Virus record (IMG/VR): IMGVR_UViG_3300022839_000062
Coordinates: 1-30,523 of that record
Length of the DNA stretch: 30,523 nt
Direction: 5' to 3' (one strand)
Source: a virus
In this document: positions 15,621 to 20,925 of the stretch, piece by piece
Layout of the letters: every line of letters starts with the position of its first letter
How positions within the stretch are numbered: position 1 is the first letter of the stretch
Made by a program: the position numbers and the translations under genes
Notes under the pieces: generated by a model
Database searches by the model: none
Seen by the model: only the letters and a program-made list of their open reading frames with translations
Told to the model about the DNA's origin: nothing

Positions 15621-17987
15621 TTAATAATACTCAGGGACAAGTCCTTCATTTTCCGAAGGATCGTCATCCTCGTCGCTGTGCAGAGAGATGAAATTACCGG
15701 CACGGAAACGCATCAGCGCCTGCGTCGTACTATCCACCATGTCGTCGTTGTCACCGTTAGGGAACGCAGCACACTGCTCGATGACTTCGTCCGCCCAATC
15801 CGCCTCGGGGGCCCAGACCATGCCGGACTCAAAAATCGGTGCGACAGAGTTAGCCCGTGACACCTTGTCTTGGCCCGCGCGTCGCCCGCCGGGGCTATAC
15901 ATAGTAACCGGAATACCCATCCTACGCAGTTCCTGCTGAAGCGTGATTCCCGTCGCCTTGGCCTCGATTAAGACATTATCCGGCTGCCAGTAGTCATACT
16001 GCTCCTTCGCCTTACGCTTTAGGTCAGGGAAGTCCCACCGGCCTTTACGCATGTCAACAAGCAACAGATTAGGCCCAGAGTCCTCCGTGGGGAAGAACAC
16101 CGCCCACGTCGTGATGACAGAGAAATCCGCCGTCTCCTTCTTCGAGTACGCCGTATCATAGGACTGGATAAGGTATTCCATGTGCGGCATGTAGTCTTTA
16201 TCCCAAATGCGCCACCACTCACGCTTCAGGATTGCACCCTCATCAGCCGTGGGCCGTTGTTGGTACATCGCGTTCCATTTCTGCACCGACATAGATGCAC
16301 GGACCGCGCGGAGCTCGTCAAGTTCCCAGAAGCTAGGCCAAAGAGCGCGCTCGTTTTCTTCGCCCTCATCAAAAACGGCAGGGAACTCAATAACCTCCCA
16401 TTGGTCCGCATTCATATTGGACTGAGATTTGAGTAATCGGGCCGTTAAGTCCTTGGTCCCCCACCGTGTATTGTGGCTAACCACACCATTGGCTATGAAG
16501 TTCTCAGTGCGGTCAACCTCAACGTCGAAGACCTCTTCCTCACAGTCATAGCTGATCTCAACTATTTCGTCGGAGGTAATCTGCGGCTTTTTCCAGTGTG
16601 CTTGGGTTTCCGCCGTATCCGACGCATAAATTACAGTTGTTGCAGAGCAAGCCCCTGATCCTTCCCATATCATGGCAGTGGTCGATGCACAGCTTCCCAT
16701 TCCAGTGGGCACGAGTGTTGGAGACAGAAGGCTCCTCGCCACATACATCGCATCGATTTTTGCGCTCTGCCACCATTGCCTCATACTGCTCAATAGTAAT
16801 TCCGTAACGGTGCTTGATCCTGCTGCTCCGGCTTTGTTCCGGCGTTTTTGTGTAGCCTTTCCACTTGCGGTAACAGCTATTACAAAAACCTTTACTAACC
16901 ACCAGTTTAGTGCAGTCTTCCGTTTTGCAGGTCTTTCCTTTCCACTTTCCGTGAAACCCAACCCCACGGTACGGTGCATTGGGGTTTTTCCGGTGGTAGC
17001 TGGCTGTAGCTTGACATGCCGCGCACGTCCCCCGTCGAGTTGTTGCTCTTGACAGGCGCTCGCATCCGTCAACGATACAAGTAAATCCCCCTCCTTCAAG
17101 TGTTTTAATCGTGTCCACGTCTCTTCTCCGTCTTTAACGACTAGGAATGGATGCCTAGCGTTTGCACGGATGATTCTGCCAGATTGTGTTCGTACTGTAT
17201 ATACCGAATCAATACCACTTGACTGCCAGTTGTTTATCTTGGACGTGGCTATGCCACCGTTTTCATAGGTTGCAACAGAGTCCCCCGCCCGCAAGTCTCG
17301 CAGAAACGTCTCCGTACCGTCAGGACGCAAGACCCTAGTGTCGCCAACCATGCACATAACAATAACAATTGCTCCGCCGGGCTGCAATCTTGTTCGCGGG
17401 CCAGAGGTGTACCATTCCCAAGCGTTGTCCAGAGCTAGGGCTGAGGCCGCGTCCTGCTCCGAGTGCGGGTCATCAATGATCAGCATATCCGCACCACGGC
17501 CCGTCATCGCGCCGCCTACACCTACAGCAAAGTACTCCCCACCTTTGTCCGTGTCCCACCTTCCGGCGGCTTTACTGTCAGCCTTCAAGGCAACGTCAGG
17601 GAATACTTCCTTGTATTTATCAAGGTCCATCAAGTTACGCACCTTGCGGCCGAACCTGACAGCGAGCTCGCCGGTGTGTGTTGCCTGAATGATCTTGGTG
17701 TTTGGCTTACGGCCCATGATGTAGGCAGGCAGCAGATACGACGCAAATTCTGATTTGGTGTGTCGAGGAGGCATGTTAACGATCAAGCGCTTCAGGGTGC
17801 CCTTGGCTATTCTGTCAAAGGCGTCAGCCATAATCTTATGGTGGCTGCTGAGTATCGCTTCAGGCCAGACGTATTGAGAAAAACCGATAAAGGTGTCCTG
17901 TGCCCGTTCTTGGCCATCTAACAAGGCTAGGCGGAGTTCTAGTTTTAAGCGTTCGGCTTCGACATCTTGTTGCATACGGATTCCCAT
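15621..17987 (-). CDS. terL: Terminase large subunit interrupted by an intein
   Basis: 788 residues before splicing, about 493 after. The ATPase domain has NMPPRHTKSE (residues 71-80, Walker A-like) and MLIIDDPHSE (168-177, Walker B plus catalytic Glu region). Residues 212-506 are an intein (separate entry); the C-extein resumes at T507 with TRWGTKDLTARLL, the coupling motif that normally follows VIVM directly. The RNase H-like nuclease has D611 (SYDTAYS), E675 (VLIEAKATG) and D749/D752 (NDDMVDSTTQALMRF). The protein packages DNA through the portal using ATP. Start: no good site before 17987; the Met at residue 5 (17975) is an alternative. It follows a long palindrome-rich gap. Confidence 0.95.
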   Translation of the reverse strand: MGIRMQQDVEAERLKLELRLALLDGQERAQDTFIGFSQYVWPEAILSSHHKIMADAFDRIAKGTLKRLIVNMPPRHTKSEFASYLLPAYIMGRKPNTKIIQATHTGELAVRFGRKVRNLMDLDKYKEVFPDVALKADSKAAGRWDTDKGGEYFAVGVGGAMTGRGADMLIIDDPHSEQDAASALALDNAWEWYTSGPRTRLQPGGAIVIVMCMVGDTRVLRPDGTETFLRDLRAGDSVATYENGGIATSKINNWQSSGIDSVYTVRTQSGRIIRANARHPFLVVKDGEETWTRLKHLKEGDLLVSLTDASACQEQQLDGGRARHVKLQPATTGKTPMHRTVGLGFTESGKERPAKRKTALNWWLVKVFVIAVTASGKATQKRRNKAGAAGSSTVTELLLSSMRQWWQSAKIDAMYVARSLLSPTLVPTGMGSCASTTAMIWEGSGACSATTVIYASDTAETQAHWKKPQITSDEIVEISYDCEEEVFDVEVDRTENFIANGVVSHNTRWGTKDLTARLLKSQSNMNADQWEVIEFPAVFDEGEENERALWPSFWELDELRAVRASMSVQKWNAMYQQRPTADEGAILKREWWRIWDKDYMPHMEYLIQSYDTAYSKKETADFSVITTWAVFFPTEDSGPNLLLVDMRKGRWDFPDLKRKAKEQYDYWQPDNVLIEAKATGITLQQELRRMGIPVTMYSPGGRRAGQDKVSRANSVAPIFESGMVWAPEADWADEVIEQCAAFPNGDNDDMVDSTTQALMRFRAGNFISLHSDEDDDPSENEGLVPEYY
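16470..17354 (-). mobile_element. Intein in TerL (295 residues), inserted before TRW motif
   Basis: Block A is CMVGDTRVLRPDG with C212 as residue 1. Block B is IIRANARHPFLVV with H279 (the usual Thr of TxxH is Asn). The first splicing half ends near GDLLVSL (residue 306). Blocks F and G are EEVFDVEVDRTENFI and NGVVSHN, with penultimate H505 and terminal N506; the +1 residue is Thr507. Removing it rejoins VIVM with TRWGTKDL, the conserved terminase motif. Residues about 307-470 match no intein endonuclease: no LAGLIDADG motif is seen. They are the out-of-frame reading of the HNH gene at 16558-17118. The two real splicing parts total about 130 residues, mini-intein size. Confidence 0.92.
16558..17118 (-). 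CDS. Endonuclease VII-type HNH homing endonuclease, nested out of frame in the TerL intein
   Basis: 186 residues. A GTG start at 17118 has GGAG seven bases upstream. Two N-terminal zinc fingers: C14/C19/C32/C35 and C64/C69/C79/C82. The C-terminus is endonuclease VII-like: YGITIEQYEAMVAERKNRCD, CDVC (C123/C126), the D146-H147-x-H149 metal motif in CIDHCHDMGRIRGLLCNNCN (residues 144-163), then STLEKAADYLRR. The frame differs from the surrounding intein. It overlaps about 17 codons of the N-terminal splicing half and about six of the C-terminal half. It should be translated as a separate enzyme from the terL transcript. Role: inferred to spread the intein to intein-free terL genes. Confidence 0.85.
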   Translation of the reverse strand: MDTIKTLEGGGFTCIVDGCERLSRATTRRGTCAACQATASYHRKNPNAPYRGVGFHGKWKGKTCKTEDCTKLVVSKGFCNSCYRKWKGYTKTPEQSRSSRIKHRYGITIEQYEAMVAERKNRCDVCGEEPSVSNTRAHWNGKLCIDHCHDMGRIRGLLCNNCNLCVGYGGNPSTLEKAADYLRRNS

Positions 17988-18050
17988 TTAGTAGAAATTT
18001 GCTAAAAATTTATAGCCCCTTTGATTGTCAGAAACAAGGGGGTGGGTATC

Positions 18051-18078
18051 GGACAATGTTGCACGTGCAACATTGTCC
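18051..18078. repeat. Perfect 28-bp palindrome
   Basis: Half-site GGACAATGTTGCAC is followed without spacer by its exact reverse complement. On the plus strand it is followed by ATTTTTG, but all genes are on the minus strand and no T-tract follows on that side, so it does not fit a terminator for the known genes. It starts 64 bases upstream of terL. A dimeric protein site, a cruciform or a packaging-related signal are all possible. Confidence 0.9.
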
Positions 18079-18161
18079 ATTTTTGTTTTGGGCCAAATTA
18101 ATTGTGTGAAAACTGGCTATAGCCCTCTTGCTGAGCGAGGGGCCGGGGCCTCACCGCCTCA

Positions 18162-18180
18162 AATGAGAATCATTCTCATT
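18162..18180. promoter_or_regulatory. Fur-box-like operator (perfect 19-bp palindrome)
   Basis: AATGAGAATCATTCTCATT is a perfect 9-1-9 palindrome. Its core TGAGAATCATTCTCA agrees with the 7-1-7 Fur consensus TGATAATNATTATCA at all positions except the symmetric fourth base of each half, a substitution seen in many natural Fur boxes. It lies about 175 bases upstream of terL. If functional it would tie late phage transcription to host iron status. No strong promoter was seen adjoining it, so function is unproven. Confidence 0.55.
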
Positions 18181-18209
18181 CAGCCCTCAAAACGGCCAAA
18201 AGGGACCCG

Positions 18210-18241
18210 CTATTTCCGGTAATAACCATTACCGGAAATAG
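18210..18241. repeat. Perfect 14-bp inverted repeat with 4-base loop
   Basis: Arms CTATTTCCGGTAAT and ATTACCGGAAATAG flank AACC. A transcript on either strand would form a 14-bp stem. No T-tract follows closely on the minus strand, so it is not a standard terminator. It may be an operator or an RNA structure protecting or regulating the terL message. Confidence 0.85.
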
Positions 18242-18350
18242 TGAATCGTTTAAAATCAAGCACTTAGCTATTTCCATGCACCTCGAACCCGGCAAAACAC
18301 TACATCTTGTGGTTGCCCCGATTCGGGCACCTCGGGTCATGGCCCACGCA

Positions 18351-18397
18351 TCTGGGCGCCCAGAGCCAAAAACGCGCCGCTCGCACCCCGCGCGGGG
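18351..18397. repeat. Two short GC-rich palindromes
   Basis: TCTGGGCGCCCAGA (18351-18364) and CCCCGCGCGGGG (18386-18397) are both perfect palindromes in the GC-rich half of the same gap. Short GC palindromes arise by chance more easily than the longer ones nearby, so they are listed mainly as part of the cluster. Confidence 0.6.
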
Positions 18398-18470
18398 GCG
18401 GCCGAGGGCCCCTTCCCAGTTTCCACTGTGGCACGTTCTCTTGCAGGCAGTAGGTAGGCAGGGGGTCAGG

Positions 18471-18926
18471 CTAAACGCGCTCACAGGCCTTCTCCGTCGA
18501 TATACGAGCACTCTTTACTATTTCAGCACGCAATTCACTCCAGTCGACTGCATTCAAGGCCCACTGGGCCACTGGAGGCGTGTCTACGCCCCTCTCGTGC
18601 AGCTCCTGAGCCTGCGTGCCGTGGTACAGCAGCAGGCGCGTCTCAGCGGCCTTGGTCGTCCCCTTGGGGTGCCACTGGACTAGAATGTACGTCGGCATCC
18701 CCATCGTCCCGTACTTCAAAGCAAAGGCTATCTGGTGCGGACTCAGCCTCACTTTCTTGCCCGTCTTCACCACCTTCAGCTCCACCATTGAGTAGGTCGG
18801 CGGCAGGGCTATCAGGCAGTCCGGTATCCCGAGGTTCACCCGGTTCTCCAGTCGCACTATCGTCGCGTCCGGCAGATTTGTTTTTACTCGCTTGTGCAGC
18901 GCTGCTTCTGGTCCGAGACTCGGCAT
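18471..18926 (-). CDS. VRR-NUC-like PD-(D/E)XK nuclease
   Basis: 151 residues from the ATG at 18926, chosen because GAGGAG lies seven bases upstream; a longer TTG start at 18941 lacks this. Catalytic motif: E27 in VRLENRVNLGIPD, P35-D36, E49-x-K51 in SMVELKVV, and Q65 in LSPHQIAFA. This is the VRR-NUC/Holliday-resolvase-like nuclease pattern. It probably resolves branched DNA before packaging or processes replication intermediates. The first 95 codons overlap the 3' end of terS in another frame (18643-18926), so the two genes are translationally linked and constrain each other. Confidence 0.85.
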   Translation of the reverse strand: MPSLGPEAALHKRVKTNLPDATIVRLENRVNLGIPDCLIALPPTYSMVELKVVKTGKKVRLSPHQIAFALKYGTMGMPTYILVQWHPKGTTKAAETRLLLYHGTQAQELHERGVDTPPVAQWALNAVDWSELRAEIVKSARISTEKACERV

Positions 18927-19623
18927 CGCGCATCTCCTCAATTATTGTCTTGGCGGGTGGGACATCCTCAAGCTCTTCTATCTGCTCAAGCTCTTCTATC
19001 TGCTCAAGCTCTTCTATCTGCTCAAGCTCTTCTATCTGCTCTGGCTCGATGTCTATGAGGGTCTGCGGCGGGGAGCCGTACAGCGCTTTTATTTCTTCGA
19101 GCTTTCGAGTGACCTCTTCTTTCGACATGCTGTCGATGGTGCCGTGCCTGATCTCTTTGCGCTCGATGTAGATGGTGCCCAGAGCTTGGCCGCGCCGGTA
19201 TTCAGCAGAGACTGCTGCGCCGAAGTTACCTGCCTCGAGAGCCTTGTCACGAATTATTTGCATGTCGCGCATGTGCCGGTCGAAGTTCGTGCCGTATTTC
19301 TCAGCAAGCTGTGCTCGATACTCTTGGATAGCTGCGACGACGTGCGGTTTCTTTTTTGGGTCGGTGAGTTCTGAGGCTATTGAGCTTGCGGATTCCTTTG
19401 GATACCCAGCGCGTATGGCGGCTTCAGTTAAAGTGATCCGGCCGTCGTTTGATATGAACTCTTGAATAAACCTCCATTGTTTGGGGTTGACAACGTGCTT
19501 TTGGTCTTTAAGTGGCGCTACCGGCTCGCTTAACCGTTGCTCAAGCTTGTCTCGGACTGCGGGCCTTAACGGGCTAGTGTTTAAGATGTCTCGGCGTTGC
19601 TTTCCCTCATCGCGCTTGCTCAT
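18643..19623 (-). CDS. terS: Terminase small subunit with acidic repeat and long disordered tail
   Basis: 326 residues from the ATG at 19623, preceded by AGGAGG with five-base spacing; a GTG at 19644 gives seven more residues but lacks such a site. Residues about 45-105 fit the Terminase_2 HTH domain: NPKQWRFIQEFISNDGRITL then TEAAIRAGYPKESASSIASE. Middle helices follow (FDRHMRDMQIIRDKALEAG). Residues about 195-220 are a perfect EQIEEL hexapeptide repeat from four 18-base DNA repeats. The last 95 residues are Glu/Asp/Ser/Gly-rich, disordered, and overlap the nuclease gene. TerS recognises phage DNA and activates TerL. The usual size is 150-200 residues, so the tail is unusual. Confidence 0.85.
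   Translation of the reverse strand: MSKRDEGKQRRDILNTSPLRPAVRDKLEQRLSEPVAPLKDQKHVVNPKQWRFIQEFISNDGRITLTEAAIRAGYPKESASSIASELTDPKKKPHVVAAIQEYRAQLAEKYGTNFDRHMRDMQIIRDKALEAGNFGAAVSAEYRRGQALGTIYIERKEIRHGTIDSMSKEEVTRKLEEIKALYGSPPQTLIDIEPEQIEELEQIEELEQIEELEQIEELEDVPPAKTIIEEMRDAESRTRSSAAQASKNKSAGRDDSATGEPGEPRDTGLPDSPAADLLNGGAEGGEDGQESEAESAPDSLCFEVRDDGDADVHSSPVAPQGDDQGR
18967..19038 (-). repeat. Four perfect tandem 18-bp repeats inside terS
   Basis: Unit CTCAAGCTCTTCTATCTG (plus strand) occurs four times in direct contact with no mismatch, and a degenerate unit follows. In the terS frame it encodes the acidic hexapeptide EQIEEL, likely a coiled-coil extension. Perfect identity implies recent expansion or contraction by slippage. 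Confidence 0.95.
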
Positions 19624-19865
19624 GCTGTCCTCCTGCAGGTCCACACAGGGCCTTCTGACTGCACCACAGAAAAACGTCGGCCTGTGCCATTACGAGACTT
19701 GTAGAACGTCGACAGGGCGCTGTTAATGCGCTTGGCGTCTTCTTTTGAGTGCACAACAAAATAATCGCCGAGGACCATGCCCTTAAACGGGTAGCGGGTC
19801 TGCCTGTGGTTGCCGTTGCAAAACTGCAAAGTGTGCTGGTGTGGAGTAATGCCTGTGAGTGTCAT
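19620..19865 (-). CDS. Small YPF-GD-family phage protein, copy 1
   Basis: 81 residues from the ATG at 19865. A 22nd-codon start is preferred over the longer frame because a good promoter (19893-19921) lies inside the longer reading and GAGG stands close upstream. The core is YPFKGMVLGDYFVV, then a helical Arg/Ser segment, then GRRFSVVQSEGPVWTCRR. It matches the pattern of the gene at 24522-24734 (YPFLDMEVGDSVYF ... LRIWRAE), so two copies of one small fold are present. These proteins are common in phages and probably bind nucleic acid, but the function is unknown. The end overlaps the terS start. Confidence 0.75.
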   Translation of the reverse strand: MTLTGITPHQHTLQFCNGNHRQTRYPFKGMVLGDYFVVHSKEDAKRINSALSTFYKSRNGTGRRFSVVQSEGPVWTCRRTA

Positions 19866-19892
19866 TGTGGCCTCGCAAGTTGGAAAAACGGT

Positions 19893-19921
19893 ATTGTATC
19901 GACAGGTTATCAATCTGTCCA
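19893..19921 (-). promoter_or_regulatory. Sigma-70-type promoter for the packaging genes
   Basis: Minus strand: TGGACA (-35, 19916-19921) and TACAAT (-10, 19893-19898) with exactly 17 bases between; each matches consensus at five of six positions. The spacer carries a dyad GACAG...CTGTC (19901-19905 and 19915-19919), so an operator may overlap it. It would initiate about 20-25 bases upstream of the ATG at 19865 and could drive that gene, terS, the nuclease gene and perhaps terL. Confidence 0.65.
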
Positions 19922-19932
19922 TTTTCAAGCAT

Positions 19933-20172
19933 TTCTATAATACCGTATTCTCACAAAAAATAAGTTTTTTTTCTAAAAAATGAGTCGCGCGCGCACCCCG
20001 TAGATTAGGTAAAACCATTACGTCATTACGCCTAGTTATTATAGACGTAATGCTAGACGTATCGCTACAGACCACGTAGATAGGGCAGCATTACGTCAAT
20101 TACGTCAAACGTACCGTATTTCATTAAAAATAAAATCAACACTTTTTTTTCTCAGAATACGGTATTATAGAA
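19933..20172. repeat. Perfect 19-bp inverted repeat flanking about 200 bases
   Basis: TTCTATAATACCGTATTCT at 19933-19951 recurs exactly in inverse orientation at 20154-20172. Each copy contains the dyad AATAC-C-GTATT and a TATAAT hexamer. Related partial sites are at 19888-19895, 20111-20120, 20379-20385 and 20404-20411. The 202 bases between the copies hold most of the iterons. Confidence 0.9.
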
Positions 20173-20369
20173 GAGACCAACATAGGCAGCTCCGTGGTCC
20201 GTGGTCCATGCCCCCCAAAGCCCGCACCGCGTGGGCTCCAGAGCAATTCCGCCTCCATTTTCCGTGGTCCACGGCCCCTCTTTACTTTCCCGCATTAAAA
20301 ACCTCTCGTTCCTTTATCCACGGGGCCTTCACCGTGATAGACAAAAAAAGATTACGTTAGATTACGTCA
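20017..20369. repeat. ATTACGTCA iteron-like repeats
   Basis: Exact ATTACGTCA copies occur at 20017-20025, 20090-20098, 20099-20107 (contiguous with the last) and 20361-20369. Near copies: ATTACGTTA at 20351-20359, ATTACG at 20025-20030 and the inverse GACGTAAT at 20044-20051. The 9-10 base phasing in two pairs puts sites about one helical turn apart, as expected for cooperative protein binding. Confidence 0.75.
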
Positions 20370-20411
20370 AAAACAAAAAATACCGCAAAAAAGGCCATTT
20401 TTTACGGTATT
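20370..20411 (-). terminator. Probable intrinsic terminator after the 120-residue gene
   Basis: On the minus strand AATACCG and CGGTATT (20405-20411 and 20379-20385) pair; inside them six A/T pairs extend the stem after one mismatch, closing on a GGCC-containing loop. The minus-strand transcript then reads TTTTTTGTTTTTG. It lies about 55 bases after the stop at 20467. The stem is AT-rich, so efficiency is uncertain. Confidence 0.6.
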
Positions 20412-20466
20412 GGGGTGTGTACTGTAATGTACTGTAATGTCCAACGGGCGTAGTTTACAGCGCCTC

Positions 20467-20829
20467 CTAATCTAGCCCCCCCTTATCTAGCGCCTCCTCA
20501 TCCTTTTCAATTTCTCGGAGGTCCTCGATCAAACTATATCTTTGGAATGCAAGGTGCTCGCCTTTATCGAAGACTGTTTGGTCGTGGGACGTGCGCCAGT
20601 AAAGCTCGCCTTGAAACCAGCTTTCTATTTCTGTCAGGGTTTCGAGGGGCACGTTGGCCTGCAGGCGTGCCTCAGGGTACTTGTCGGCGATGATCCTCAC
20701 GGCTTTGATGAACTTGCTGTAAGTCGAGTAGTGCTCAGTGAAGAACGATTCAGGGGCGCCTGCGCCGTAGAAAGAGGCGTCGAAGGCCTTGGGGTCGGTG
20801 ACGATGGTGAGTGAAAAGTAGTTGTGCAT
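20467..20829 (-). CDS. Early phage protein, function unknown (cassette A)
   Basis: 120 residues from the ATG at 20829, which follows AGGAGACAGAC. The open frame extends 25 codons upstream, but that part is duplicated leader DNA shared with the next gene, so it is not counted as coding. Starts MHNYFSLTIVTDPKAFDASF; the middle helix is FIKAVRIIADKYPEARLQ, and the C-terminus is acidic. No known domain. It has its own repeat element and leader hairpin and ends shortly before a terminator, so it forms a one-gene unit. Confidence 0.75.
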   Translation of the reverse strand: MHNYFSLTIVTDPKAFDASFYGAGAPESFFTEHYSTYSKFIKAVRIIADKYPEARLQANVPLETLTEIESWFQGELYWRTSHDQTVFDKGEHLAFQRYSLIEDLREIEKDEEALDKGGLD

Positions 20830-20847
20830 GTCTGTCTCCTGTATCCG

Positions 20848-20921
20848 GTCAGGGCCATTCCCTGACAACAACTGCAGCTTAAAGCATGTCATCAGGGGAG
20901 TCAACTACTTTTTTACTACTT
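20848..20921 (-). promoter_or_regulatory. Cassette element A with leader hairpin
   Basis: AAGTAGT and AAGTAGTTGAC direct repeats lie at 20900-20921 (minus strand), a few bases after the TAG stop of the upstream gene. A leader hairpin GTCAGGG-AATGG-CCCTGAC follows at 20848-20866, then AGGAGACAGACATG. The segment from the hairpin to the ATG is nearly identical to the leader at 21717-21760. Confidence 0.7.
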
Positions 20922-20925
20922 TTTT

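Larger units (their letters stand above)
17988..18470 (-). other. Non-coding palindrome-rich region between nuclease gene and terL
   Basis: 483 bases with no credible gene on either strand; open frames here (for example 18176-18511 minus and 18276-18683 plus) are Arg/Pro-rich and lack ribosome binding sites. The stretch holds five perfect or near-perfect palindromes at 18051-18078, 18162-18180, 18210-18241, 18351-18364 and 18386-18397. The right half (about 18290-18440) is very GC-rich. Lying between packaging genes, it could be a packaging recognition site, a control region for late genes, or a structured leader of the terL transcript; the sequence alone does not decide. Confidence 0.7.
19929..20466. 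other. Non-coding control region, candidate replication origin
   Basis: 538 bases without a credible gene. It contains: a perfect 19-base inverted repeat at its left side; ATTACGTCA iterons; several AATACCGTATT-like sites; A/T tracts (19955-19980, 20144-20152); a GC alternation CGCGCGCGC (19985-19993); CCGTGG palindromes; a 10-base direct repeat GTACTGTAAT at 20419-20438; and a terminator. Iterons with adjoining AT-rich DNA are usual at phage and plasmid origins. An operator array controlling the late promoter at 19893 is the main alternative. Confidence 0.6.

Noticed and set aside
16558-17118. Programmed frameshift joining the intein to the HNH domain
   Set aside because: The intein frame is open from end to end and the HNH gene has its own start and stop, so no frameshift is needed; a simple sequencing error remains the main alternative and is noted in the finding.
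18210-18241. Possible intrinsic terminator between the nuclease gene and terL
   Set aside because: The stem is perfect, but no T-tract follows on the minus strand.
18176-18511. 111-codon minus-strand open frame in the palindrome-rich gap
   Set aside because: Arg/Pro/Cys-rich composition, no ribosome binding site, spans three palindromes and overlaps the end of the nuclease gene; consistent with a GC-rich chance frame.
18276-18683. 135-codon plus-strand open frame
   Set aside because: Antisense to the nuclease gene and to terS, no recognisable sequence or ribosome site.
18892-19374. 160-codon plus-strand frame with KLFYLL repeats resembling a membrane protein
   Set aside because: The Leu/Phe repeats are the antisense reading of the terS minisatellite.
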